From Mikania micrantha (taxonomy: Eukaryota > Streptophyta > Magnoliopsida > Asterales > Asteraceae): a stretch of DNA of 64,000 nt. Shown here one piece after another: positions 11,718-23,940 of the stretch; position 1 is the stretch's first letter; each line of letters starts with the position of its first letter. Location: the NCBI GenBank assembly GCA_009363875.1, contig CM018680.1:66930639-66994638 (forward strand). Reading direction: 5' to 3'. The notes under the pieces were generated by a model. It was not told where the DNA came from, ran no database searches, and was given only the letters and a program-made list of their open reading frames with translations. A program made the position numbers and the translations under genes.

Positions 11718-11962
11718 TTAGAAACTCACATAATCCTGATTGTTTAATTGTCTTGTCTGAGTCTTATTTTGTAAACAATATTTTTGGGTCTGTAGTTGTC
11801 AATCTTTTGGTAGACAGATAGAATGTCTGTAAATAATCAATTGTCTAGAATTTATGAAACTTAGTAATGCATTGTGGTTGTTCTTATTCAATACTTGTGC
11901 ATGATTCAACCATCGATCGTCACCGCGCCATGGATTTCGCATGCTGCGTAGTGGGTGTGACA
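11718..11962 (+). mobile_element. Old chromovirus-type LTR, right end
   Basis: It continues the sequence interrupted at 667 and ends GGGTGTGACA, the terminal form of several LTRs in this window. No recognisable primer site follows, so the element body appears to be gone. Confidence 0.5.
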
Positions 11963-12898
11963 TAATCAACATTCCGGATGAACCACACGATTCCCTAACA
12001 TGGAAGTCACTAATTTTGAGGTTTCCAAGGGTCTTTCAGGTACCAACGGGCCTGCCTCCAATGCGGCCTTTTGATCATAAAATAGTATTATAAGAGGGAT
12101 TGCAACGCAACTTGTGAGTTCATTCTTACTCCCTTTTTACATTTTGTAGTTTTTTTGGAATGTTACATATGTCTTATGCAAAAACATATTCATAGAGTCA
12201 AAACACATATACATGATGCAACCTCTTAAGCTTTGTAGACATGATTTAGATGTTGTGTGAACTTATGTGCTAATTGTTATGTGAGAATTAGGTTAGAAGA
12301 TGTTTCATATATCAAACATATACTAGTACATAGTAGCCTAAGCATGTTGCCACATTATTCGCAATGACTTATGTCTTGTGGAAAAAAGGTGAAATGTACA
12401 CAAACATAAACATAAACATTATGATGTACATTGTTTAAGTCAAAGACCTAGCTAGTCTTGATTTAAACTTTGCAATATCACATGTTTGGATTCTTTCTTT
12501 GTGCTACTTGAAACTTACATACACTTTAGATCTTGTTCTATTTAGTTTAATAGTTTCACATCTTTTTATACGTGTTATATTAAAATGTTTTAAATTGCTC
12601 ACAAACTATGCAAATAATTGATTTTTATATTACATATGTAAGAGGATAAGATGAAGAACAATGCTGAAGACTTAGTGTATGTTTAGAGGACCTAGCTAAA
12701 TTTAAAACAATATTATTTATTTCCTTTGTATTTCCAATTGGACGATTGTAAATGAATATTTTGATTTGGTTGAATTAATGAATGTTTGCATTCAATTTAA
12801 TATGGGTGTATAAATACTTAAACTTTAACATAGCACCATGAGCTTGAGCATTCACAATCGCACCGTAACGTATTTCGCCGTCGGTCAGGGTGTGACAG
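11963..12898 (+). mobile_element. LTR fragment (chromovirus type)
   Basis: It ends with CGTCGGTCAGGGTGTGACA at 12898, the reverse complement of the LTR start at 56385 (TGTCACACCGTGACCG) with few changes. Its left boundary is not clear, so this span may include foreign DNA. There is no coding region. Confidence 0.55.
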
Positions 12899-12901
12899 AT
12901 T

Positions 12902-12916
12902 CGTATTAGAGTCGTG
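12902..12916 (+). other. Decayed primer-binding site
   Basis: TCGTATTAGAGTCG directly follows the LTR end and resembles the initiator-Met primer pattern TGGTATCAGAGC with substitutions. It suggests this LTR was a 5' LTR of a plus-strand element. Confidence 0.45.
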
Positions 12917-14903
12917 GTTATAGAGAATTAGGTTATTAGAAGTGGTGACCTAGACTATAACTAAGCCACCCCTTATATGAAACATCATATACTACAAATT
13001 TAGGACCATTACATATGATTCATTTGTTATTTTGTGATTCACCTATGTGTATAGTATGCATTAGTGAACCTTTGCTTTAGTGAACATTCATTCTGAACAT
13101 TTCTTAGTGACCCTCCATTATGATTCTTTGTTTGGTAAACTTGCATTATAAACTTTTGCTAGTGAACCTTCATTATGGACTCTATTATTGGACCTATACT
13201 GAACATTTAACCTTGCTTTATAAACCTAAGTGAACTCTAAAACTCCTATTGTAAACCATTCTACATTTTCGCAAGTTCGTGAACTTTTCGTAGACTTAGG
13301 GATTCATGATCCTTTCATTCTTTCTACACACCTATAAATATGTAAACCTTTGTGATCTTATTCTCGTTAGAACTAAGTTTGGAAGACGAACATGCATTAA
13401 CTGGAAGGGTGAAATATCGTCAGTCTTAGAGTCATGTCTAGGAAAGTCGTTTAAGTTTCCTGGGGACTCTTGATGAAAGTATCCTCACTTATAGGCCAAA
13501 TCATGTTATACCAAATGTCTCACAAACTACAAAGTTCTAATATGTCAAAGGTATTCAACTCTGGATACCATTCCTCAAAGTCTAGACACCTTAAACATAT
13601 GATTAGTAAGGGTAATTCCTTATTTCATTTAAGGTATAATAGTGTCCCAATTTCTAAAAAAAAAATTCCATAATGCTTATACTATGGTTTGATGGCATTT
13701 CATCTATGATTTTTTTAGGGTGATTCCTTATGATATCTAAGAAACTATAATGTTACTCACTTATATATTTTATACAAATCAAAGAAATCTTATAACATTA
13801 TATCTGGGGTTAGTGAAGTTTATTCATTACTAATCCTCAGGTTTTACAATGTTACATACTTATACATTCAATACAAGACAAGAAAACTTGATGACATTAC
13901 TATATGATTGATAATGATTACTCATTATTATATCGAAGATAATAAAAAATTATACATATCTTATCATATTTCTAAGATATTATACCTAAGATTAGTAATG
14001 ATGATTCATTACCGTACCTAAGGTATTACAATATCACATACATTATACACATTTTGTCAAAATTCTAAGATATTATTCGTATGATTAGTGATCATCATTC
14101 ATCGCATTCATCTAAGGTTAGAATTTTGTATTCTTATGTATGTTATATTCTACTCCCCATTGATAACTAAGCTTGCGCAAAAGATATACATTACTACTTG
14201 TGTAGAACATACATTTTCATCTATACTAAAGACTATAATCCCAAAATTTCTATGACATCATATTTATGATTATTGATATCTATTTATCATTTTTTTTTCT
14301 AAAGTGTCTCACTTCACATATTCGTGTACTTAGACTACAATTCAAAAGCTCTAAGATATAAATAACTTAGGTGATACCAGTTATCATGTTAACCTAAATA
14401 TTCAAAAACGTCTTATTCTACATATTCTTTCATTTGAAACAATATACTAGGATATTAGGCTTATGGTTCATGATATTTATTTTTCATTGTAATCTGAGTT
14501 TCCTAATGTCACAACCATCTTCAATACCCTTTCATATCCAAACCATACATACAATAATACTCAAAAACAGAAAATTCCATTTGAAAACAATTAACACGAA
14601 TTTTTATTTTGAAATCACGATACCAATACTATCTTCACATATTCATGTAAAGTAGCAGGTGAAGGAATTGTGATAATCTAAATGGGTAAAAGCTTGTTAC
14701 ATTAAAACGATATGTAAAATACAAAGAACTCTTACGTTATCTTGTAAAAGGTCAATAAAGTAAAAGTTTATGGTTTTACGGGATAGATTTCTTCAATGTG
14801 ATCAATGTAAGTTAAACGACCTATAAAACCTAATAATTTTGATGTTTCGGGTAAAAATTAGCAAGCTTAACTTTCAGCAAAATTGAATTAGAAGAGTGGG
14901 GCA
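12917..14903. repeat. Decayed retroelement leader with degenerate tandem repeats
   Basis: No gene. From about 13600 to 14300 a unit of roughly 100-130 bp recurs loosely: 'GATTAGTAATGATxATTCATTA', then 'CTAAGGTATTACAATxTxACATAC' and 'ATACACATT..TCAAAA'. Copies are heavily diverged. It probably belongs to the element whose LTR ends at 12898. Confidence 0.5.
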
Positions 14904-15503
14904 TTGTGTTTTACAACCAAATATCTTAAGTATATCAGATCTATGATGAGAATATCCCTAAGGATCCCTAGGGATATTTCAGTATATCAAACAGAAAAAC
15001 AGCAAGACACACGAGATTTATACGAGGAAAAGCACTTAATCCCTTAGGATTGCTGGCATAAAAACCTCAGGAGGTGACAATAGTCACTCTGCCTAATTTA
15101 TTAATACGAAAGTGATCAAGATAAAGTGAAAGAGCACAATATGATCGATGCTAATAGTGTAAGTTAGCTTCTTTGGTTGCCAATGGAGTTTATGTGTCCT
15201 ATATCGATCAATTGCCTCAATATTTATACAATGGAATTACAAACAAACGATTAACAACGTTCAAACGTGGGAGACTTATTCAAAATAATGGCATGAAGTC
15301 CCCTTGTTGCCGCGTTCCATGATTAATTAGTTGGAATTCATTTCTGGTCTTCCCGTGATTATTGCTGATCCATATGTCAACATGCCATTTCCTGAAATCT
15401 CGCAGACAAGATTAGGAATAAACAGAGATATTGGTTAGTCAATAATATATCCCTATATTTCCCTGATCCTGAAATATCCCGGGTAAATTCTTAGCGCGTA
15501 ACA
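14904..15503 (-). repeat. 3' LTR of the Tat element
   Basis: The right edge is clear: GCGCGTAACA at 15503, followed by the polypurine tract. The left edge near TGTGTTTTACAACC is a guess because no second LTR survives for comparison. The length of about 600 bp is reasonable for this lineage. Confidence 0.6.
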
Positions 15504-15520
15504 ATTGCCCCCAATTTTTA
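15504..15520 (-). other. Polypurine tract of the Tat element
   Basis: On the minus strand AAAAATTGGGGGCAAT abuts the LTR start TGTTACGCGC, the expected place for the plus-strand primer. Confidence 0.75.
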
Positions 15521-15554
15521 CAGTTAGTATCTTACAGCTGTAAAAATTCGAATT

Positions 15555-17137
15555 TTGAATTTTAAATTGAACGGTTTGAGGATTAATTGGAGGGTTATAA
15601 TCAGGATGGTTACATATACTGAGCAAAATGTGTGCATCTTTTACGATGACCACATTGATTTCATGCAGCTATCCCAGGCATTTCCTGATGAGGCAACATT
15701 TCGTCGCTTTGATCCTACTCTCGAAGCTGATCATAGTTCCTCCTCTTGGGTCTGTTTTTCGGAGTACTCCATTTCTTTGGGATTGTCCTTTCATTTTCCC
15801 ACTCTGATATCTGAGTTTTTTCGCATCACCTGTCTCTGTTATCCTCAACTGATGCCAATGGGTTGGCATTTCTTGTTACTCTTCATAGGTTGAACAAAAA
15901 ATACGGTTTGAGAATTGGGGTCCTCGAAATTTCTTACGTTTATCAACTTCGTACACATGGTTATTCCAGGTTTCTACTCCAAAGGAGAAGTAATGCTCCT
16001 ATTCTAGTTTATGGGATTACTATGAACGAAGAAGAGTGGATGAATAAATTTTTCTTTGTTAAAAGGAGTTATATCCCTAGGGGGAGGTCTCTTCCCATCA
16101 GTTGGTTGTTAAAGGGTATAATTTATAGGTTTATTTATTTTTCGCATAGTTTAATTTTTGATGATTAATTTGTTTTTGTGATTTATTTTCAGCACCGAAG
16201 TTTGAATCGCTGGTCACAGAGAGCGGAGATACAGAGCAGAAGGTCCAAGCCCTGTTGCAGATAGAGGAGAGGGAAATGAAGTTTGGAATACCATTGAGAG
16301 CTAATATCCCCAATATATCCCTAGAACATAGTGCATCTTCCCAACAATCCCAAGCCCAGATGATATCAGGTTTCATTTTTCATTTGCATAGGTTAGTTGG
16401 TGTTGATTTATTTAATTATTCTTATTTTGTTCTCTGTTTTTTAGAGCCGTCTTTGATCTCGAGGATCTTAGTGGTTTTCTCACCATTAAGAAAGAAAAGA
16501 CTAGCCCCACTGCACCCAAGGCGAGGATCATGCAGACCCGCTCAACCAAGGCATCCAAAAAGCGTAAAGGCGTAGAGCCTATTAATGAGGATGATATCCC
16601 AGATTTCCCCACTGCTGACCTTCTTCAAAAGGTTGTCTTCAGGATCCTCTTCTTATATTTTGACCATATCTTGATGTATCCTTATTTTTGCAGGCTATCC
16701 TTAAGATTTTTGGTGATAAGTAAGCTTTTGAAAAATAAATTGAAGATATAGAAGATCAGAAGAAGATTGTTGTCGCCAAAGCCAGTCACTACGAGAAGGA
16801 GACCCAAAAATTAAAGAAGCTGGTCAAGGACAATGATGCTGCCCACAAGCTGAAAGTTAATTATATTATTGAGGGAACCAAGAAGTTGGTTGCCATTACT
16901 ATATTCAAAGCGAAAATCCAGATGGCGGAGAAGTCCAAACAGGAGGGAGCGGACTTATGGGGATACGATCTTTTGGACTGGGCCAAGATCATGACCAACT
17001 TGACTGGGGATGTGGTGGAGGCTTCTGACGCGGAGGTGGTGAAGATAGCCAGGGTGGGGGAGACAAGCAAGGAGGCAGAAGGCGAGGATATGGGCGCTGG
17101 TGCAGGTGCAGGTCGAGAGGTGGCGATGAAGACATAG
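15555..17137 (+). pseudogene. Antisense extra gene of the Tat element (gypsy-type 'transposase' domain), spliced, decayed
   Basis: It runs opposite to the host element. Exon 1 (15555 or 15606 to 16115) encodes a region like the plant 'putative gypsy-type transposon' domain, with YSISLGLSFHFPTLISEFF then HRLNKKYGLRIGVLEI. Predicted introns are 16116-16192, 16370-16446 and 16632-16693, all GT-AG. With them, reading phase is kept across all four exons. Exon 3 is basic (QTRSTKASKKRKG). Exon 4 is charged and coiled-coil-like and ends GAGAGAGREVAMKT. Lesions are a one-base deletion near 15872 and two TAA codons near 16722-16740. The function of this protein in Tat elements is unknown. Domain identity is from memory of the family; the intron phases are read from the sequence. 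Confidence 0.72.
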
Positions 17138-18765
17138 TTGATAAGGTCTGAGCCTATCTTATTTGTATTTGTTTTTATGATGTTTTGTTTATAAATAGTG
17201 TTGTGGTGGAAAGTCCCAAGATGGGCAGACAATTTCAGGATTTTTAGGTGGAGGGACCATGTGTTTACATGGCGAAGCCTAAATATCCTTAGTTTCTTGT
17301 TTGACAATCTGAGTATATTGGGTGGATGGTCCATGTGTTTACATGGCGAAGCCTAATATACTGATTTTATGATAGTTAATCTTTTGGTTTTTAGTTTTCT
17401 TTGAGCATATTTCAAGATATTTTTTGTTGGACCAGAATTGAGATATATACATATTGATTTATGCTTCAATATACCTCTGAATTATCTCAAGGATATTTTG
17501 AATATCTGTCGATTTATTGGATTTGTAGTAGGACTAATGTTATTTACACTTTAAATAGAGTCATATTGTCTTAATATGTTAAATACTTATGTCTTGTGAA
17601 TATTCTTACTGTTTACCTTAAGGTGTTTTCAGAATAATTTTGTTAATAGATATTTTATAATTAGGATATAACTTAAGAAAAGGTTTAGATGTCTTAATCA
17701 GGATAATGATTATAAGTAAGTTATGAATATTATTATGGTTGATATGTTTTCTAGAATAAGAAATATGTGATATATAAGATTTTGTTAATGGTTCAGGTAT
17801 AGCATATCCTTGATTAGAAATAAAGGTTATTGTATAACACTTAAAATGTTATGAAATAAATACCGACTCCTTGAAACTGTAGACTTATTTCTGAGGCTTT
17901 CTTTACCCCTGCTAAAATAATAAAACAGTTACATACCTCAATATCCTTAGATATGTTGTAGGTAGATGCTTTATCCCGAAATATTCTTTAAAGTCAGTTC
18001 CTACACATATTCAAGACACAAGAAAAATTGGGACAAGCCTAATATACTGGGGACAAGGCCGGTTAGACAGGCGACTAAGGCTGAAGATACAGGAGACTAA
18101 GGCCGAGGATACTTGCGACAAGGCCGAAATACTGGCGACTAAGGCCGATTATACTAGCGACAAGACCCGGTTGTATAGCATATGAATGCTATAATTCGGA
18201 AGATAATTGGTTATAGTATTTGAAAATGAAATTGCCAGCCACTAAAGCGTGTACGAGTCCCAAAATCTCCAACTATACCAGGATAATTCGGAGGATTCAT
18301 GATTATAGCCCTTGATAATAAAATTGTCAGCCACTCATGCGTGTACTGGTCCTATTATCTCAGACTATAATAGGATATACGTGCGCTACTGGCGAGGGTG
18401 TATGAACCCTATTTCGTTTGAGAGACATAAGTCCCTTGAATTTGATTTCAGGTCAAAACTTTGCAACCAGACATATAGTCTCTGCATGGGTCTTCTACAT
18501 AGTATTGATTTCAGGTCAAAACTTAACAACCAGACCTATAGTCTCTGCGGAGGTCTTGATCAAGTTTTGATTTCAGGTCAAAAGTTGGGCTGAGACATAT
18601 AGTCTCGTATCTTCTCCAGCTATACCTGCAAAACATTAATATTTTTGCATAGGTGGGTATCAAGAATCCTAATACCCCTCCAATGCTTTAGTTAGTACCA
18701 AGATATATTCAGGATATGGGTGTAAAGATATTTAGCAAAATATAGGGTCATTTAAAGCAAGTGTA
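17138..18765. repeat. Noncoding spacer of the Tat element with short tandem repeats
   Basis: No gene. It holds a 28-bp sequence containing the hairpin CCATGT-GTTT-ACATGG twice (near 17256 and 17329). About six units of GGCGACTAAGGCCGA-type repeats, roughly 24 bp each, lie at 18029-18172. Three 62-bp units begin TTGATTTCAGGTCAAAA at 18442, 18505 and 18567. Confidence 0.75.
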
Positions 18766-20880
18766 TCATATAAAATAGGTTTTAATATGAATGGCATTCC
18801 ATGCTCTTGGAAGAGGTTCACCTTCCATAGTGGTTAACTTATATGCCCCCTTTCCAGCCTTGGATTCGATTCTATAGGGTACTTCCCATTTTGAGGCAAG
18901 TTTCCCATCTGACGGATTGGTGGTATTCTGAAATACTTTTCTTAAAAACAATTCTCCAATTTGGAATCTTCTGATCCTTATATTTTTTGTTGTAGGATTT
19001 AGCCATCTTTTGCTGATAAGATACCATCCTAATCTTTGCAATATCCCTAATTTCATCGACGGTATCAATATCTTGTGATAATACTTCATTGTTAGCATCT
19101 ATAGTCAGTTGATAGCACAGCTTCAGAACCAAATACTAATAAGAATGGTGTCTGACCAGTCGCATTCTTTGTGGTTGTTCTGTCTGCCCATAGGACAAAT
19201 GGGAGTTCTTCATCCCATTTCCTTTCTTGGATCCCAACTTCTTTTTGAGATTGTTTATAATAATTTTATTGCATGATTCTGCTTGACCATTAGCTTGAGG
19301 ATGTACAGGTGTAGAAGTGATCATTTTTATTTCCCAGGCTTCACAGAAGTTTGTAGTTCTTTTACCAATAAACTGAGACCCATTATCGCAGGTTATTTCG
19401 GCAGGTATCTCGAATCTGCTTAGGATATTTCTCTTTATAAATGAAATTACTTCTTTCTCTCTAACCTGTACGAAAGCTTCAGCTTCAATCCATTTCAAAA
19501 AAATAATCGGCCATGGCAAGCATAAACACCTTTCCTCCTGGTGCTTTTGGTAGTTTACCTATTATATCCATTCCCCATTTTATGAATGGCCATGATAAGA
19601 CTATCGGATATAAAGGTTCAGCCTGTTGATGAAGAATATTGCTATGTTTTTGACAAGCATCACATTTTTGAGAAAAAGGCATCGCATCCTTTCTCATAGT
19701 AGGCCAGAAATATCTTGTTCTTTGGATTTTTGAAAGTAATTCTCTGCCCCTAGTGTGATTTCCACAATCTCCTTCTTGAATATCCTTCATTACTTCTAGA
19801 CTTTCCGGTTTTTCTAAACACTTTAGATATGGACCAGCTACTGATTTTCTATATACAATATTCCGAATGATCGTGTATCTGGATACTCTAGCTTTAAAAG
19901 CTCTAGGATTTGTTTCTTCATTATGTATTTTTCCTGTTTGAAGATAATCCTTGATAGAGATAATCCAGGATATTTCGAGTGTATCAACATTCTTTGGTTT
20001 AAGAATTTGATTCGAATCTTCTATGTCTATTGCTGGATTCAAGATATGTAGGATAGGGATACTGATATCATTAGATATTTTAAGAGATGATGCAAGGTTT
20101 GCTAATGCATCTGCTTCAGCATTCTCTTCTCTAGGAACTTGCGTGATATCAAAAGTGTAAAAATATCCTACTATATCCTTGACCATCTCTAAGTATTTTG
20201 CCAGTTTGTCCCCTTTAACCATATAGGAACCATTAAATTGGTTTGCTATTAGTAAGGAGTCAACAAATACGTGGAGATTTCTTATGTTCATATCCTTAGC
20301 TAATTGAAGTCCTGCTATCAATGCTTCATATTTAGCTTTATTATTAGCTGCATGGAATTCACAATTAATCGATTGGGATATTATGTCCCCCTGTGGTGAT
20401 GTTAGTATGATCCCTAATCATGCCCCCTTACATTTGAGGCTCCATCAGTATATAAGGTCCAGTCACCAGTATCCTCATCCAGAAGTTTGATTTCCGAATC
20501 TACTTCCGATTGAATATCACTACTAAAATCTACCACAAAGTCTGCTAATGATTGAGACATAATTGTTGTTCTTGGTTCGTAAATTAAATCATAAGTGCTA
20601 TGCTTTACTGACCATTTAGAAATTCTTCCTAATAGCTCAGGTTTCCATAGCACAGATTTAATCAGGTAATTTGTCTTAATATGTATCCTGAGTGTCTCAA
20701 AGTAATGCCTAAGTTTCGTTGAGGCCATAATTAAAGCAAGGATTAGCTTTTCGAGGTGAGAATATCTAGTCTCAGCGTCTAATAGGCTCTTACTTACATA
20801 ATATACAGGATGACGTGATCCTTGGTAATCCTTAACTAACACAACACTTACAGTAGTTCGGGATGCTTTGTCCTAAATGT
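18766..20880 (-). pseudogene. Tat pol remnant: RNase H, second RNase H, integrase
   Basis: The retroviral-type RNase H end (HPVYYVSKSLLDAETRYSHLE) is at about 20720-20840. A linker (SQSLADFVVDF) leads to a second, archaeal-type RNase H starting WTLYTDGASNVRG near 20440 and ending NAEADALANLAS near 20100. Integrase follows with a zinc-binding region (CDACQKH near 19650), the core (WGMDIIGKLPKAPGG, then TCDNGSQF, then HPQANGQAE) and a C-terminal part ending near 18766. There are frameshifts near 20400, 19500 and 19130. RT and everything upstream are absent. It is not functional. Confidence 0.85.
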
Positions 20881-20910
20881 AGCCCAAAACAATCGAGTTA
20901 GCTGATTTTT

Positions 20911-21570
20911 GTTATCCATAGTATACTCAAAAGAGAAATCTAGGGCAAATTATGTCTTCTTAAGCAACATATTCACTACCATGTCTGTATCATATTCGCC
21001 AACAAACAAATTCAATTGCTTTTTTAAATTTTTTGCAGTCAACAGATGTAACTCCAACTTTATCAAAACCCCCGTACTTTGTACGTATCATGTTAAAAGC
21101 TCTAACAGGACCAATATTATGCTTAGACATTGATCACATCAACAGATCATATGTTAACTTCCTACATGATGACAACATATGCATATCGTCTTGCGATACC
21201 AAACTGTGATTATGTTCCTCGTTAAATTTATTAACTTTAAATGTAATACCATCTTCTGACTTCAGAACTCTATGAGCAAAACATCCAGTTCTTTGTGTAG
21301 GCTTATTCCTACTCTTAATTTGCTTTCCCTTATCCTTATTATCATCAGTTTTAATGAAATCTCTGAAAGGCTTATGTCCTTCCTTTGAACATACAAAATA
21401 TTTCAACTTGATAACTTTCCCTTGACAATACTGAGAATCTTTATGGGCAATAAATCCACTCTTTTTTTCATAACTTTTATAAAAATCAAATGCATGCTCA
21501 ATCGAAGAGAAACACATCCCTACTATTGGCTTTGAATATAAAGGAACATCATGTGTGTAATATTTCTACC
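20911..21570 (-). pseudogene. FAR1-type DNA-binding domain fragment
   Basis: The minus strand encodes AFDFYKSYEKKSGFIAHKDS, then KYFVCSKEGHK and NEEHNHSLV, the layout of the FAR1 DNA-binding domain (WRKY/GCM1-like zinc fold) found in FHY3/FAR1 proteins and related Mutator transposases. Upstream, a TAG stop interrupts the frame near 21565. Downstream, an in-frame TGA follows TYDLLM, the sequence resumes as MSKHNIGPVRAFNMI, shifts frame near 21025 and ends before any transposase core. It may come from a host FRS gene or from a Mutator-like element; I cannot tell which. Confidence 0.75.
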
Positions 21571-22749
21571 CTAATGTTGGTGAAATGTGTTCCAAACCAA
21601 CTGTTATTTCCTCTATTAAACATACTGCATTAATATGTTAAATACATGAATTATTAAAATATAATTACGTACTACTACAATATTAACCTACTTTCTATAA
21701 ACATTAACCTTAATCAAATTTGTTATTACATAAACCATCATTATTATATCTAGTTATCCCTTACAAACATACCTTATTTACTTTACTTTATTTACAATAT
21801 CTACAAATTTTGTATAATTGCGTGCCATTACAACAAAAATCACGTACTCTATCACAAATTCATATTTTTCCGCCCACTACCCTAAAACAATTTAACTTTG
21901 CTAAACTACCAACATATTTAACCAAAACATACTTAATTGTCTCCATCTATTCTACACAATTTGTATACTTACGTAACATATAATACCAATTTTTACAATC
22001 TCTGACTTTGTCTTGTTAACAAAATATCAAACACATCATAATAATTTCTTTTAAATAATAAAATCATAAAAAATATACCTTCTCGCTCTTTATTTTCTTC
22101 CATTGAATATATATAAGATGAACGCTCAAACGTTTTACACTATATCTATTCTTTAGAGTAAATTTTTGATCGAAAAAAAAAACTGCTTGATCGATTATGA
22201 ATCAATTATTAGTCAAAAAATCTATGATATAACAGTTTGCGAATTATTCAAATCGTATGTTATTAACTAAATCATTACCTTAAACATGTTTTGGAGCAAA
22301 ATACCGAATTTAGCCCTCCGTGTAAATAATACTAATTACACGTGTAAAAAAATATGCCTTCTTACGCTTAGTACGTTAAGACTCCTTTGTATCCGATATC
22401 TAATGTTAACCAATGTTTAATGCGTTAACCGAATAATATATCTTATTACTTTGGAGCCTATACAAAAGTAAATCTAAAGGTGTAGGCTTCTTTTTTTTAG
22501 TTAACCCATGTTTCACATACTGATTACATATATGTAACTTTATAAGTTACATACGAAACTTTTTGAGTTACATATACGTAACTAAGTAATCTACATATTT
22601 TTTTCAAAAATATTTTTTTTTATTATAATATTTCTAACCTTATCATAAAAAGTTATAAAAAATTTACAAAAAATTTATTGGTTAGTATGAGTTTTCTTGG
22701 TTTTTCTAAAAAATGAGTTTTCTCTTGAACTTTCCTCTCTCTATATATC
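21571..22749. other. AT-rich DNA without recognised genes
   Basis: No coding domain is visible. It contains the palindrome-like ATTACATATATGTAAC and related GTTACATATACGTAAC near 22525-22590, which recur at 23760-23910. Confidence 0.6.
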
Positions 22750-22845
22750 TATGTATGTATGTATGTATGTATGTATGTATGTATGTATGTATGTATGTAT
22801 GTATGTATGTATGTATGTATGTATGTATGTGTGCATGCATGTATA
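22750..22845. repeat. ATGT tetranucleotide microsatellite
   Basis: An almost pure ATGT array of about twenty units, ending in GTGTGCATGCATGT. It is likely to be length-polymorphic. Confidence 0.95.
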
Positions 22846-23469
22846 ACAAGAAAACTCTTAATTTCTAAGAAAACTATTTTAAACCAATCAAATAATTTTC
22901 ACCTATTTAATTTTCTTTTAAACAAAAGGGTGTTTTAGAGAATACACATATATTCTAATTTTGGATTTTATTAACTATTAATTCTTTCCTTTTATTTTTC
23001 ACCCATTATATACGTTTTTTTTTATTTTGTGGTAATTATACATACGTTTTTCTGTTTTGTGATAATCATACATAATGTTTTTATCTATTTTGTGGTAATC
23101 ATCAATTAAATACGTCTTTCGATTTTTCATCCATTGAACTACATAATGTTTTTATCATATTTAAATTTCAATTTTTTAACATCCGTCAATCGTGGACATT
23201 TTATTTTTGAGTTCTCCATATTTAGTTTTGATTTTACTGAATTTCATCCAAATCACGAATTTGTTTCCTCTGCAATACAACTGTACTAAAATTTACATCT
23301 TCAACGTTTTATATGAAAAAAATATAGTTGTTTATCCAAAATCATTGAATAGTTGTTTTCAATTTCATCAAAGAGTTCTTCATCACTGATTTCATCATCA
23401 CTGATTTCATGTGGATTTAGACTAAGAAGACGAATTACAAACATAATCAAAGTTTGATTCTCAAATGCA
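22846..23469. other. AT-rich DNA without recognised genes
   Basis: It contains repeated 'TTTTGTGGTAATCATACATAATGTTTTT' type phrases (23020-23160) but no gene. Confidence 0.5.
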
Positions 23470-23477
23470 ATCGAAGC

Positions 23478-23661
23478 CACTGACGGAGCTTGGACGGAGC
23501 GGAAATTTTTGAAAACAGGAGTACATGTTAATTTTTTGAAGTTAGGGGGCAGAACTAATAATTTTAACTAGAAATAACATTTCAGCCGAAAAATTATCAC
23601 TATGGACGGAAAAAGAGGGGGCGGTCATCCCCGACCCCTATAAAGCTTCGTCTCGTCATTG
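23478..23661. mobile_element. hAT-like MITE
   Basis: 184 bp with short terminal inverted repeats: CACTGACG at the left and CGTCATTG at the right (7 of 8 bases pair). It is flanked by ATCGAAGC and ATCGAAGT, an 8-bp target duplication with one mismatch. Eight-bp duplications and termini of the CAGTGGCGG type are hAT hallmarks. It has no coding capacity. Confidence 0.65.
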
Positions 23662-23940
23662 ATCGAAGTTTCAGCGGTAATGAGTAACAAATATGTAATC
23701 AATTACAAAATCTTGAATTTCTTGCTTTAGATTAACTAATGATTTGGTTTTACAATACATGTTTACATATATGTAACTATCGATAACCTTGTATAAGTTA
23801 TATATATGTAATCAACTTATGAATTGGTTTTACAAGAAAGTTATGTCTTGTTTTTTATATGTTTGTTTTATTTCTGTAAATGTATTTGCTATTGTTACAT
23901 ATATGTAATCAAATGATATAAGTTGTTTTTTTTTATTTCG

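Larger units (their letters stand above)
14904..20880 (-). mobile_element. Truncated Tat-lineage Ty3/gypsy element
   Basis: On the minus strand the order is RNase H, second (archaeal-type) RNase H, integrase, a noncoding repeat-rich spacer, an antisense extra gene, a polypurine tract and a 3' LTR. Gag, protease, RT and the 5' LTR are missing. The break is near 20880, where unrelated FAR1-like DNA begins. Dual RNase H plus an antisense extra ORF near the 3' LTR is the known layout of Tat-lineage elements such as Retand and Ogre relatives. The left LTR edge is approximate. Confidence 0.82.

Noticed and set aside
22750..22845. Possible CRISPR-like or structured array
   Set aside because: It is a simple ATGT microsatellite with no spacers.
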